Below, in pieces: positions 12,669-23,928 of a DNA stretch of 64,000 nucleotides (positions are counted from its first letter, which is position 1; every line of letters starts with the position of its first letter). The DNA lies in contig JAJNNQ010000075.1 in assembly GCA_027886175.1 (NCBI GenBank), positions 1,777,001 through 1,841,000 on the forward strand. The letters run 5' to 3'. A program made the translations under genes and the position numbers. A model generated the notes under the pieces. The model was not told the DNA's origin, did no database searches, and saw nothing but the letters and a program-made list of their open reading frames with translations. This stretch comes from Phylloscopus collybita (Eukaryota; Chordata; Aves; Passeriformes; Phylloscopidae).

Positions 12669-13166
12669 TGTGGAATCATTTGGGCCCCTCAGGGGAATCC
12701 CCAGGGCCTTGCCTTGGAAGAATGTACCACAGAGTCTCCACCTGAGCTGAAAGAAAACACTTCCCCCATGGTGCCCTGCAACACTATGTGATCTACCCCA
12801 GTTTTGCTCTCTCCATGTGCCCCTAATTCTTGTGGCTTCTCTTCTCCCTGTTTCCCCACTGGTTGTGGTACCCCTGGTGGCCTGCCCCGTGACCCCTGTA
12901 GGGCACTGCCCTTTGTACCACCCCTGTGCCCTCAGACCACTGGTTCCTGACCTCATATTAAGCCTGTGCACAGCGCATGGTCGGGTCTTTTGTCCCTGAT
13001 CCCCTTCAGTGTGTTGGAATAAACTCTCGCTGGAATTTATCGTACAAAAGGCCCTTCTTGCCTCTCTTGGCTGAGCCAGCCGTGGTGTGTGCGGTGAGTG
13101 GACTTGACTGCTCTGCCTGAATGCCTGCCCAAGTGGCCTTTCCAAAAGAGGTGCTTACTGGGAGGT
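12669..13166 (+). mobile_element. Probable retroviral LTR (endogenous retrovirus)
   Basis: The element appears to begin with TGTGGAATCA and runs ~500 bp to the TGG of a primer-binding site. It has the expected order: a TATA-like CATATTAA at 12954-12960, a polyadenylation signal AATAAA at 13018-13023, then ~140 bp of U5-like sequence. No gag, pol or env frame follows and no second LTR copy was found, so this is a 5' LTR plus a short leader at most. The left edge is inferred; no target duplication was seen. Family not assigned. Confidence 0.5.
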
Positions 13167-13178
13167 TGGTGGCAGCGG
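13167..13178 (+). other. Primer-binding site, tRNA-Leu type
   Basis: TGGTGGCAGCGG is the exact complement of the last 12 bases (with CCA) of vertebrate tRNA-Leu of the AAG/UAG type, which reads ...CCGCTGCCACCA. It starts with TGG directly after the proposed LTR, where reverse transcription of a retrovirus is primed. The match stops after 12 bases; a full site would be about 18. Confidence 0.5.
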
Positions 13179-13194
13179 CCTCCATCTAAATCCC

Positions 13195-13246
13195 ACGTTG
13201 CCGCAAGGCCCCGGCGCTGTCGCCCGCGCGCGAGCACGGCCCGCTG
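13195..13246. other. CpG-dense patch after the LTR
   Basis: About ten CpG in 50 bp ('gtcgcccgcgcgcgagcacg') inside DNA that is otherwise CpG-poor. It could be retroviral leader or a small unmethylated regulatory patch. Confidence 0.45.
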
Positions 13247-13249
13247 ACC

Positions 13250-14330
13250 CAGCTCCAGGGCTGGGAGGAGCCGTGTCCTATTTACATCCAACCACTCTTC
13301 TGGGCAAGGGAAGGGAGCTGAGGGAGAAGTCAGTGCTTTGTCCCACATTCCCCTCACCAGGCAAAATGGGAATAATTGTGGTGAGATCTTCTACAAACAC
13401 GTTTAAGGCCTGTTCGAGGCAGGGAAGAGAAAGGTGCTTCGGTTCTCTCAACCTTTTAAAATGAGCTCCAACCCAGCAAAGACACAAAGAGCTGTCAGGA
13501 ATCATAGCTGGCTTTACCAACCATCTTCCTCACTCCCAGCACTTTATCCTGTATTCTCAGGGGCATTCCAGGATGGTCTTAGGGGAGATCATTGCTACTA
13601 ATCACAAGTCAAAAGCCAAACCAGGCAAGCGAAGGACCCACCAGGCATCAGTACCACAGAACAAAAAAGGAGATGTTGGAGCTTGTGGTGGAGCATCCCC
13701 CCCTTTCCACATCCTGGAAAACTCGACTGCAGAACAGTCCAAGGCTTTTCCCAGGACAGCAGGAGAAGATATTCACAAAAATACAAATATTTTGTGATAT
13801 GGGAGTAAAAGAATGCAAGCATCACATCTTAGGCAGGGTGTGTGCACATTTCTGACTAAAGATGCTGTGGCATTGCCTCTGGTCACAGCCCAGCCAAAAA
13901 ATTGGTGTAAGACTCCAGAGAGAGGAAGGGGCATGGACTTGCCAAGAAGAGCCTTGTCTGGAAAACTGAGATCAAGTCAACAGGAGATCAAACCAGGCCT
14001 TTGTCCCAACACAGGGAAGGACAATCTTTACTTCTTGAGGGGTTTTAGGCCTGTCTCACATGATGACAAAATGTTTTTCTTCCGCTCAAAACACACCAAG
14101 ATCTTGGATTTCAGCCCCCAGACCTCAATCCTGAGCAGGTTTCCTCCCTTCTGAGGAGGACAACACAAAGGGTGATGCCACACACTGGAGTTTGTCCTGC
14201 AAAACAGCCTTCAGTTCTTTCCCCAGGACACCTTTGCATACCCTGCAGCCTCCTGCTCTCCAGGAGGCAGCTCCTGGAGGCATCTGTGTCCAGTAGGGGC
14301 ATCAAAGTCTGCAGCACTCATGCCCCATCT
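13250..14330. other. Unique non-coding stretch
   Basis: No retroviral coding sequence, repeat or exon recognised. If an internal retroviral region existed after 13178 it is deleted or beyond recognition. Confidence 0.45.
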
Positions 14331-14395
14331 TCACAGAATCACAGATGCTTGAAGGTGGAAGGGACCTCTGGAAATCACCTCCTCCAAGCTGCCTC
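14331..14395 (-). mobile_element. CR1 3' end fragment
   Basis: 'tcacagaatcacagatgctt' then 'gaaggtggaagggacctctg' and 'gaaatcacctcctccaa' is the reverse complement of a CR1 terminus. Confidence 0.82.
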
Positions 14396-14804
14396 ACCAC
14401 CTTCCTTGGTCTTGGTAGGATATCCAGATATCCAGACTGAGGATTCCCCGTCTGGAGAATTCCACTTCCAGTGGCATTCCCATGCCTGCAGGCACTTCCC
14501 ACAGTTTCTAGTCCCTGAGGGATGCCTTGGGTACATCTACAATCATATCAACTCTCACAGCAAAGGATGCCCTCCTGGTGTTTCCACTCATCCCACTTAA
14601 CTGGATCCCCCAGCCAACTGGCATTTTGCTGGGATCTCTCCCAGCTTCCCCCCTGCCCTCCCAGCTCTGCTGCTCTTCTGCCTGTCACCATCTCTCCTGC
14701 TGGTTGTAGCATCATCTCCATCTGGAGACTCTGAAAGTCCCGACAGCATTGCTATCCCTGGTAACAGAGCTGAAAACCCCGAGCTGGCAGGAGCCAGCGA
14801 GTGG

Positions 14805-14905
14805 CACAGGACAGGAAATATTTAACATTGTTAATGTCATTTTTTGAAGCATTCAGAATATGCAGTGAACATAAATTCACTATCTGGTTATTCCTTCACT
14901 TGCCC
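14805..14905. promoter_or_regulatory. Candidate conserved non-coding element
   Basis: 'aatatttaacattgttaatg' and 'gaacataaattcactatctg' give a dense set of A/T cores without repeat content. Low-confidence call from appearance only. Confidence 0.22.
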
Positions 14906-14959
14906 TCATGGCTGATCTGGGGGTGCTAAAAGGGGTGACTGGAAGGGCAGTGCTGTATC

Positions 14960-15223
14960 CAGTGATAGGATCTGATGGAAAAGCTTGGGGCTGTGTCAGG
15001 AGAGGTATAGATTGGAGCAGGGAAAAGTTTTTCATCCAGAGGGTGGTCAGGAGCTAGAACAGGTTCCTCAGAGAAATGGTCACAGCATGGAGATTGCCAG
15101 AGTTCCAGTTTGCACAACACTCTCAGGAGCGTGAGGGATTCTTGGTGTTGTTCTCTGCAGGTCTAGGAGCTGGACTCGATGGTCCTTGTGGTTTCCTTCC
15201 AACACAGGGCATTCTGTGATTCT
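14960..15223 (+). mobile_element. CR1 LINE 3' fragment
   Basis: CR1 blocks in order: 'agtgataggatctgatggaa', 'aggtatagattggagcaggg', 'agagggtggtcaggagctag', 'gagctggactcgatggtcct', and the terminal 'attctgtgattct'. The subfamily resembles that of the fragment at 10781-10840. Confidence 0.92.
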
Positions 15224-18000
15224 ACTGAGATGTGGGCAGCTCAGAGTCCCTTTGGCCTCCTCAGGGTTTGCCTTCCCACAGGTGGACATAATTCACATGC
15301 TTCTTATCACAGTTTTACCCTCCTTTAGGCTGCGCTCACCAGAGCAGACCAGGCATTAAAATGTCTTTTGTCACAGACTCTCCTTAAACCAAAGCCCACC
15401 CCTGGGGCCATCAGAGCTTCCCTAGAAAGATGCTGTGCCTTGGGGAACACTTGCAAGGCAGTGCCTGACCACTGAGGAACCACAGCACTGCCAAGCTCCA
15501 TCCCCAGTGTAAGTGCCAAGACAGCTCAGCCCGGCCCAGGGGAGAGGTTCATTGACATTTAAACATTTAACATCACCCACGACCTGGGAGGCAGCAGCTG
15601 TACAGGCTGCTAGGTTACAGAGATTTTTCCTCTCCTCCCATCTCTGATTTCTGCCATAAAAATCAGAGGCTCTGCTGTGATTTTACCTTCCCAGACAGAT
15701 AGTCTTGGGGCACATACAAGAACCAAATTTCCTCACCATCAACTGCACACGGTGAGATTGCACTAAGCTCCAAAGAGCGAGGTGCTCACCCTTGCCCCTT
15801 GCCTTGTATGCATGAAGGTGTAGAGCATTTTTTAGCAATTAACCCCTGTTTCAGCTCAATAGAGCTGATCAGATTGTGGAACAACATCTGAGAAGTGGAG
15901 ATTAGCAGGCCAAGCTCTTTAGTACTTAAGGCACCAGTGCAGCTACTCAAAATCAGATTTCCCTTTCTTCCCTGGCAGTTGATTAAAGCCTTTTCAAGCA
16001 ATTCTTTCCAACCTGCAGATGTTTAAGTCAGGTGATGGAGAATTTTTTTTTCCCTGGCTGGGAAATGGCAGCAACATGGACCTCAAGCAACTCAGGATAA
16101 AAATTAGGCCCAGAAAACAGACCTAAATGTGTGTCTGTCTGTACACAGGCAATAAAGCAGAGCTTTGGTAGGTCTGACCACAGCACAAACACGCAAAGGC
16201 TTCAGTAGCATGGTTCCAGAAGGTAGAAAACACTCCTAGAGCCGGAGCTGAATCCAGAAATAGCCTGTGAGAGGATCAATTTCTGCTGCATACTGATTTA
16301 TTCAGACCTCTCATGGTGGCAAAGCCCTCTATAACAAAATATCTGATTACAGGACTACAACCATAAATTCCACATGCCCTGGAGCAATGGCCAATGAATA
16401 ACTGACTTGTTAAGGGAACAGCCCTGCACAATGAATAAATCTACCAACAGGGCTTTCGATACAAAAGACCCCACCGGGACAGATTTCCTTGTGAAGGTGT
16501 TATCGACTTCCATTTGCAGGAACCAGCAGATATTTGTTTGGAGGAGATCTCCATTGTTACATTGCTGCTCAACAACATCCAGCACAAAGCCTGTCTCCTA
16601 CCCTGGGCTTGATTGATTGGAATATCCAACTGGGCTGGACTGTTTTACAGTGCTCCACGAGGTTCTCCTGGAAAAGGAGGTGTTAAATCCAGAGGAAATC
16701 CAAGGCAGGCGTAGGAAGTGCCTGCTTCAGTTATAGAAGGACCTCAAGAAATTAAGGACTGAGAAAGGACAAGAAAAGACGGCTCTGGAGGAAAGTTTAA
16801 GGGTGGACAAGTTCCCAATCAAGACACAAGAAGAATAAATCATCCCTGGTGCTCAGCTGGTGCCCTTCACCTCAGGATCCCAGAGGAAATGTGGTTTGAC
16901 CACATCCAGTTGGACACACAGCTGGCAAGAGCCCCACCAGGAAGGAGGAAGCCAGGCTTCCCCGTTTCACAAATGAAAACACCAACGTGCAGAAAGACCA
17001 AAGTCTTAATTAAGTGCGACCTGACCCCTGCCCTGAGCCACGTGGTTTGGCAGGGGCTGAGATCAGCCCTGTGATGATGTCCTTGGCCCACAGGAAGAAT
17101 TTCACTACAGCAGCTTTTAAAATCAGCCGCAGGGTTTTGGTGTTGGGTAACCCAAACTTCAGCGGATTGTGGAGCTGTTGGCTGAAAGGATCATCCCCAG
17201 GGAGACAGGAGCACAGATGGGACAGAGACAAAGAGTTTCAGCTCCAAATCTATTCTAGCACAGAATCCACAATGACCCCTATCCCAAAAACATTTAGACA
17301 GAGAGCTGTGCTAATTCTCAATGAATATGGAATAGGGCACGCCTGCCAGGAATGGGATATTCCTAATAGCTGACAGAGGGGAGGAAGAAAAGAGCCATTT
17401 TGCAAACAGCAAGGACTTTGTTATAGGCCAGCTGAGCTGAAAAAACTGAGAAAACATCTCCATCTAGCAAAGCCAGCCTGGAAACAGGCAGCTGACAAGG
17501 TGAGCCTGCAGGTGGGAGTGCTGAAATCACGGCAGGAGGTATCACAAGACCTGCCTCTGACCAAAACGCAGTGTTCAGAAAAAGAGCTGGCAACAATAAA
17601 CACAGGGACATGCACATGGCCTGCACGAAATGGTGCCCCCAAACACATACAGGCTTCCTCTGTCCTGCTCCCAGGCCACATCAAGTCAGCAAACAGCAGC
17701 TCTACCTGGAGCAAATCACCAACCTGAAACTACAATGGTACTTGAAACGCTGGAAGAAGGATTTTGTACATTTTATGTATCTTGTTTCATACGCTTGCTT
17801 CAGCCAACATAGAGTGTACCACATGAGGTGACACCAATCTGTTCAAATTTTTACCCCTCCTCAAAAATATCTATATTTCCTTCCTAGGTCTCTCTCCATT
17901 CCTCCTCCAGATGCCATTTGCTTTCCCTGTTCCTCCCTGTCACAGGGATAAGGCATGGCACCAAGCACGGCAGAGTTTGCCACTTCAACAGCTCGTTTGT
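15224..18000. other. Unique non-coding stretch
   Basis: Nothing recognised beyond a short T run near 16048 and the motif-bearing patch 'cattgacatttaaacattta' near 15550. Frames are short on both strands. Confidence 0.45.
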
Positions 18001-18262
18001 CATCAGCTGGTCACTCCTTAATCAATCTTTTATGGGGGGATATTTCAGAAGAAAATGCAGAGGGAGTAGGAGAAGGAAAGTAAGAAACCATCCCCGGTTT
18101 AATTTTGATAACATTGGCAGGGAGTGATTTGCTCCAACAAATTAAAATCAGCAAATCTCTCATTTTCTCTGACAGAGGTAACCAATTAAAATTTTCATAA
18201 AGGGGGCAGTGATGTGTGTCTGCCAGACAGAGTCACCAATCTAGCAGCCCTCTGATTTAAAA
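18000..18262. promoter_or_regulatory. Candidate conserved non-coding element
   Basis: Repeat-free stretch with an E-box CAGCTG (18004-18009), 'ccttaatcaatcttttatgg', 'ggtttaattttgataacatt', and 'aaccaattaaaattttcat'. The density of TAAT/AATTA cores over 250 bp next to unique flanks resembles a developmental enhancer. Inference only. Confidence 0.32.
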
Positions 18263-18272
18263 TATTATCTTT

Positions 18273-18274
<2 letters not shown>

Positions 18275-18303
<29 letters not shown>
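18275..18303. repeat. Poly(T) run, ~29 bases
   Basis: Uninterrupted T tract; simple repeat with no recognised retrocopy beside it. Confidence 0.92.
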
Positions 18304-18881
18304 CCCCTCGGAGCTTCCTGGAGCAACATGACAGATTATCTCAACATAATCAGACTAATACAAAAGCCTTGCTCCAAGAGGCACCGTGAGGAAATTCTGA
18401 ACTCAAGATGTGACGACAAATGAATGTTCTGAAGGGACTTCATTTACTGCTCTTTTTTTAAAAATTTTTTTATTGTGTTTTGTAGGTAGCCTCAGCATGC
18501 TACAAACCACATTAGAGAGCCAAATATCCCACGGAGTGCATGGAAGGGAAAGGGAATTACAGTCCTCCCCGTGGGCTGTCCTGCCAGATTACTCTCCAAG
18601 AGAGAAGTTTAGCCTCCAGTTGATGGTTTCTTAGGTCTGAATAAAATGCCCCCAGTAATGGGCCAGGGATGGAGTGGAAGAATTGCCTTTTTGACAGCAG
18701 GAGCATTAAGGAAGGGTACAAGGCAGGTGGGACCTCCAACACTGGGATGCTGGAGACTGGGATGACCTCTATGGTGGTCCTGACTTGGGGAAATGAGGGT
18801 AGCCACAGCTCCCTGCCATGGTGGTTTGGGACTTAGAGGGCTGGTTGCCTGTGGATTTGGCATCTGATGGGGCCATGCATA

Positions 18882-19120
18882 AATCATAAAATCACAGAAT
18901 GGTTTGGATTTGAAGGCAGCTTAACTATCATCTCATTCCACCCCCCTGCCATGGGCAGGGACACCTCTCACTATCCCAGGTTGCTCCAAGCCCCATCCAA
19001 CCTGGCCTTGGACATTTCCAGGGATGGGGCAGCCATAGCTTCTCTGGGCAACCTGTGCCAGGGCCTCAACTCCTTCACAATAAAGAATTTCTTTTTAATA
19101 TTTAATCTAAAGGAAAGCAG
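18882..19120 (-). mobile_element. CR1 LINE 3' fragment
   Basis: Reverse-complement CR1 terminus 'aaatcacagaatggtttgga', then 'ccctgccatgggcaggga', 'ccatccaacctggccttgga', 'cagcttctctgggcaacctg', and a 3'-UTR-like end near 19118. Well preserved, so fairly young among the copies here. Confidence 0.95.
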
Positions 19121-19900
19121 TGCTTTTCAAGTCAAAAGGAGCCCCTGCTTCTCCAGCACAGATGGGACATTCAAATGCTGTTTTCCCTGGCAGAGGAGTG
19201 GTTCAAGGCAACTGAGATGCCAGGAAGGAGACCCCCTATCTCCACCTTGGCTGGGAGAACTGTGCACCAGTCCTTTTCTTCCTGTGCTTCAGAGCCCCAA
19301 ATCCCCACCCCACCCAAATTTATGGATGGACATCAACCCCCATCACCATTAACTCTTAGTCAAGTTCTCCCCAAACACAAGCATCAATGTCCTGCCTTTT
19401 TTTTTTTTATCCCAGCAAGCTCCAGGAAAGCAGAGAACCCAGGGAATTTGGGGAAGGAGCCATGAGAAGAACTCGGGGGCATCCTGTGGGTGGTGGACAC
19501 TGGGATGTGATGGGGACCCCTGGGCTTTGTCTGCAGCCACATTTGAGCCCTTCCAGTCTGTGCTGCGACACCAAGCAGGACTCTCCTGCAGACCTCCAGG
19601 CCAGGTGCCAGCTGCCTTCCCTTTGAAGGCTCGCCTGGGGATGTGAATTATCTCCAAGGGGAGGAGGCAAGCTGGTTCCAGAGACAGCCTGTCATCCATC
19701 TTGAGGAAAAGACTCCTGTCTCTTTGCACCTCTCCTAGAAAGGTGGAGGCCAGCGTTCCACAAACCTGGGATCAGGCCCGGAGAAAAGCTTTGAGTCATT
19801 TGTTTACCAGCACAGGTTTTCCTGGAGCTAATTAATGAGCCAAGCTGATGCCCTGCAACAGGTATCGATGACAGAGGATTTCCTGCCTGCTGCACCTGAG
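19121..19900. other. Unique stretch leading into the GC domain
   Basis: Rising GC content, a T run near 19391-19410, no recognised gene or transposon. Confidence 0.45.
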
Positions 19901-20299
19901 CGACGGGAGAGGGTGAATCTGGATCTGTGAGCACACTGCTTCCCCTTCTCCTTTCACCCCCCCGAAAAAAACCGGGAAAGAAAAGCCACCTGCAGCCACA
20001 CAGGCACTGCGGGAAGCCTCTCTGTCATCTCCCCCTCGAGGATGGGGCACCGTCCCTGCTGGACGATACCACGGGAGGAGGATTCCCAGGAGCAAAGTGC
20101 TCGGGCATCCCTTTCTCCCGCTTGCAGGGGTGAGGGATGGTGTGAAGACCTCCAGCAAGCCCTTGGAGCTGGGTGCTGCCTCCGTGCCCCCCCAGTTTTG
20201 GGCATGGGGGTAAGAGAGCTGCACACAGCAGCACTTCCACTCCCGTGGAGAGGCGGTGGAAGCCTCTGCTTTCACAAGGATACTCAAATCGGGGAGAAG

Positions 20300-20800
20300 A
20301 GGGGAGGAGCGGGGATAAAACATGCGGGAGAGCGTGGTAAAAAAAAAATAAAATAAAAAAAAAATGGGGAGGTGGGGAGCAAAACCCCAACGGGAAAGCG
20401 CTGCTGGAGAGTGGGAAATAAACCCCATGGGTTTCGCTTTTCGACTACGGGGTGGGAGCCGGCGATTCTTGCGAGCCCAAGCTGTGCGGGTGGGTTTTGG
20501 GGTTTTTTTTTTTTTTGGGTGGCGCGGGGGGGGCGGGATAACGGAGAGCAGCGCCCCGCGGGCTGTGCCGAGCATCCGAGCGCTCCGGGGGTGGCGAGCG
20601 GCGATAGCCGGGCTGCGAGCGCCACCTCCCCGCCGCTCACCGCAAGCCCCGGCCACCCCCGGCAGCCCCCCCACCGCTGCCGCGTTGGGTACGGGGGAGG
20701 CTGCGGGGGGACCCTGACATTAGGCTGAGATGCCCGACACCTTTCCCCAACCTCTCCCGCCGCGGGCTTGCAGCGGGGATGGTCCCGATGCCGTGAGAAG
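20300..20800. promoter_or_regulatory. CpG island core 1
   Basis: By eye there are about 19 CpG in 20521-20640 alone, with a GC box (GGGCGG, about 20530-20540) inside a long G run and a T run just before it (about 20502-20515). This is the densest CpG patch in the window and the strongest candidate for a transcription start. Direction unknown: sequence to either side is compatible with a first exon or first intron. Confidence 0.6.
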
Positions 20801-21682
20801 GATGGAGTGGGGATGCGTGTGTGTGGGGGGTGGGTTCGCTAAGTTTGGGGTGGTTGTGAAAGGGGTTTGTGGGGTGCTGTAAGGCAGGGAAGGGCTGTGA
20901 GGGTGTCCCAGAGCACCTCTGGGTGCCGGCGGGGCACAGGGCGATGCAGGTCCCGCTGGGGTGGCAGAGAATGGGATGCGGGGTTCTCCCCCAGTCGTGG
21001 GGGTTGCCTTTGGCTGCTCTTTGGGGTGTGATGGAGGTTCAGGATCTCCCCCCGACTCCCACACACACACAGGCGCAGTTCCCATCCCGGGTATGGGGTC
21101 TGGCACACCGTCCCTGCCTCGTTTTCCCTCACGTAAGGAGAAGGGGCTACAGTCATTTATAGAAAACCCCTGCGCTTCGCAGCCAGTCCTTCCCTGAGCC
21201 TGCCCACCTTCCCTGGTCGATTACCGGGACTCCAAGCCCCTCTCCCTGCACCCAGGGCTCTGCAACACCATCCCAAGTGCTGGGAAAAGGGCCGGGAGCC
21301 CTGCTCCTGCCCTGACTGTGCTTTGTGCCTGTCCAGTCCCTTTCTGGTCTCCCCTTTCGTCGCCCACAGCAGGAGCGATGCTGCACCCTGACCCTTCTCA
21401 AACACCCAGAGCTGCCTACGGAGGTCCCCTGGGTTTTCCATACCCCAGCACCCCTGTGCCCCTCCGAGACCCATCAGGCAGGGTCTGCTTGTCTGCTCAG
21501 CCCTCTGCTCTGTCCCCTGCCTGGCTCAGCCCCGTGGCCACCCTGTCCCCTGGCAGTGCGGCTTGGCTGAGCTGGTGCAATTCCTCAGCACCCTCCAAGG
21601 GGAAAACCCCCGGCTCTGCCCTTTCACCTCCTTCCTCTTCCTCCGCGACGTCTTGGGTGCAGGAAGGACTGTGGGGCCCAGG

Positions 21683-21890
21683 TTAATGAGTCATTAATTA
21701 ATTAGGGACCCACTTAATATGCACGGGGAGTTGTTTGTTTCCTTTAGCAGCCCGGACTTTGGATGAGATCCCAGCCCTGCGAAGCCTCCAGCCTCGTCTC
21801 CCAGCTGAGAATAGATAATACAGATATTTCAGCACCAGCCAAAGCAGAGTCATCATCATTAATACAGAGCCTTCCCCGCTACGCGGCGGA
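21683..21890. promoter_or_regulatory. Candidate conserved element inside the GC domain
   Basis: An AT-rich island within GC-rich DNA: 'gagtcattaattaattaggg' (two overlapping TAATTA homeodomain sites), 'ccacttaatatgcacgg', 'gagaatagataatacagata' (GATA-type core), 'catcatcattaatacagag'. The abrupt change in composition and the clustered motifs suggest purifying selection on a regulatory element close to a promoter. Confidence 0.4.
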
Positions 21891-22760
21891 GGTCACCAGG
21901 CAACTCCTCGGGGTGTCGGGGGCTCAGCCCTCCTGGCTTTCCTCAGGCTCTGCCTGGCCAGGTGAGAGGAAACCTATAGGTAATCAACAGGTAGCGGGGC
22001 TGGGGAGGTGCACCCTGCACCCCGAGCACCTCTGGCTCCCTCCCAGGGAGGCTTTCGAGGCGCTGCGATTTTCGCTCTGCCGCGCAGGCAGGTTTGGGCA
22101 TCTATCAAAGTAGCTCCGCTCTTCCTCAGCCCCCTTCCTCCCCTCCTCCTCTTCCTCCTCCCTCAACCATCAGCTGTCAGCTGGCCCTGGCAACTCGGCA
22201 GACCCAGTGCTGGAGCTGGGCTGAGCCTGAGCCTCGGAAAGCCCCAGCTCCAGAAGGATGGAGCGGTCAGGGATGGAAGGGGGGGGTGTCTTTTTGCCCT
22301 CCATCCCTTTGACCTTGCCTTGATGCTCCCCTCCCTCCCCACTCCTCTCTGTGCAGCTGATTCACAGGGGTTGTTTGCTTGGCCAGGGCAGGATCAGGGA
22401 CACGAGCGTGAGTCACAGCCGAAGGTACCTGGCAGAGTTCATCTGCAACCCGTGCCTTCGGTTCGGTGCCTGCTCTCAGCCAGGACTGAAAAGTCCCTTT
22501 GAAACCTCTACCTGATCCCCCTCGATCCCCCTTTTCCTCCCAGCCTCGGCAGAGCCACGGCTGAAACACCTCTCTGTGAAAGTCTGAAGATGCATCAACA
22601 GCCACCCTCCATCAGCGAATGTCAGGCCGTGAAAGGCAAGGGGGCGGTGGGGGAAGAGGGAGAGACAAATTTTGCGATTCATTCCCACACAGGGTGATTC
22701 AGAACAAGATGCTTTGTAATTACGCATCCCTGATGGAGACTACTTCTCTCTCCACCCGCT

Positions 22761-22784
22761 CCCCCCCCCCCCCCCCCCCCCCCC
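22761..22784. repeat. Poly(C) run, 24 bases
   Basis: Uninterrupted C run, i.e. poly(G) on the minus strand, able to form a G-quadruplex there and an i-motif on the plus strand. Such runs are also sequencing and assembly hazards, so its length should be treated as approximate. Confidence 0.92.
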
Positions 22785-22849
22785 GCCAAAAGAAAGGCTA
22801 AGCCATGCCTGGGTGCCAGCATCCCCCAGGAGCACAGCGCCGGGAGCAG

Positions 22850-22864
22850 CGTGTGTGTGTGTGT
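22850..22864. repeat. Short (GT)n
   Basis: Seven or so GT units ending in 'gtgtctgtgcc'. Confidence 0.85.
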
Positions 22865-22945
22865 CTGTGCCACGCTCGGAGCTCTACAGAGGCTAAAGGT
22901 TAATTTTCTCCCCCAGTGTGGAGCGAAGTGCTGAGAAATGGCATT

Positions 22946-22966
22946 TTGGGGGTGGGGGGGGGGGTG
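22946..22966 (+). other. G-run cluster (G-quadruplex motif)
   Basis: 'ttttgggggtgggggggggg' gives enough closely spaced G runs for an intramolecular quadruplex on the plus strand, 160 bp from the opposite-strand C run at 22761. Confidence 0.6.
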
Positions 22967-23149
22967 AGGCGGCACATGAGGAGCTCATCGCCTCCTCAGC
23001 CGTAGCCTCCAGCCCCTGGGTAGGTGCCACACAAGCAGCGAAGCAAGCAAGGACCCCCCCACCCCACCCCGAGAGCTCTCCAAGGAAAAGGGGGAGGCAG
23101 GAAGATGCCATGAGGGCAGATTCATGCCCGGGGCAGGCAGCTGCCTGTC

Positions 23150-23720
23150 CTTCCGAGACTTTGTTTGCCAACATTGCGGGCTGAGGAGTCCCGGACCCCA
23201 GGGCTGCCCGCGAAGGCACCGCGGCTTCGCAGCACTTGGCAGTTCAGCCCCGGCTGGCTCTGCAGCTCTCCAGTCGTGGTCCCCCGCTCCTCTTCCCTCG
23301 CCTGGCTGCCTTCTCCCCCCGCAAAGAACCCGGTCCCCAGCTCCCTTCCCCAGGACACGTCTGCATTTCCCCCTCCGCATCCTGCAGACATTCAGTATTT
23401 TCCACCAGCGCTTGATGTTTGCCCACAGGACCTGCATGCACAAAAGTTAAAACTTCCCGTGTCAGGGAATGATTACGCTCTATCAGTCCAAATTGCGGAG
23501 TGGAAGGGACGAAAACATCCTCCGGGTGCTGTTTCCAGGGGCAAAAGCAGAGGAGTGGGTGCCCACCGCTACCCCATCGCCGGCTCCCCTGGGGATGGAG
23601 ACAGACCCCCCCTGCGCTCCAGGCAAAGCGCCGCCGGAGAAGTCGCGTTCCCCCTCTCCCTCCCCTCCGTGGAAGAAGGAAGGGTGGCCGGGAGCCCCTT
23701 ACCTTGCCGAGCTCTCCAGG
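23150..23720. promoter_or_regulatory. CpG-rich core 2
   Basis: Scattered CpG at island-like density (for example 'cccgcgaaggcaccgcggct' near 23207 and 'gcgccgccggagaagtcgcg' near 23628). Less dense than core 1. Could be an exon or a secondary promoter. Confidence 0.42.
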
Positions 23721-23837
23721 TTTTATATCCTCCTTCTTCCCTTCGTCAAATTCCAAATGGAAACCAGCAACATATCCAGGGGTAACCAGCCCAACATTGG
23801 GCAGCGCGTGAAGTCCAAAAGGATGGCAGAGCTCTCT

Positions 23838-23928
23838 CTCTCTCTCCCCCTCTGCTTCCTCCACTCTTGCCTCTACATATATATATACATACACATTTAT
23901 ATATATATATATATATATGTATATATTA
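23838..23928. repeat. (CT)n and (TA)n microsatellites
   Basis: A (CT)n patch at about 23830-23848 and an alternating TA/TATG tract at 23876-23928, an abrupt AT-only interruption of the GC domain. Confidence 0.9.

Noticed and set aside
12564..13145. 193-codon minus-strand frame
   Set aside because: Antisense to the proposed LTR; no recognisable protein.
19832..20674. 280-codon minus-strand open frame in the CpG domain
   Set aside because: Residue content (Pro, Arg, Lys-run and Phe-run from homopolymers) is what GC-rich DNA with A/T runs yields; no domain or known family, and it crosses simple repeats.
22589..22696. Small frame starting MHQQPPSISECQAVK, followed by a GT-poor stretch
   Set aside because: Looked like a first coding exon in the CpG domain, but there is no good splice donor, no known protein match and it ends after about 35 codons.
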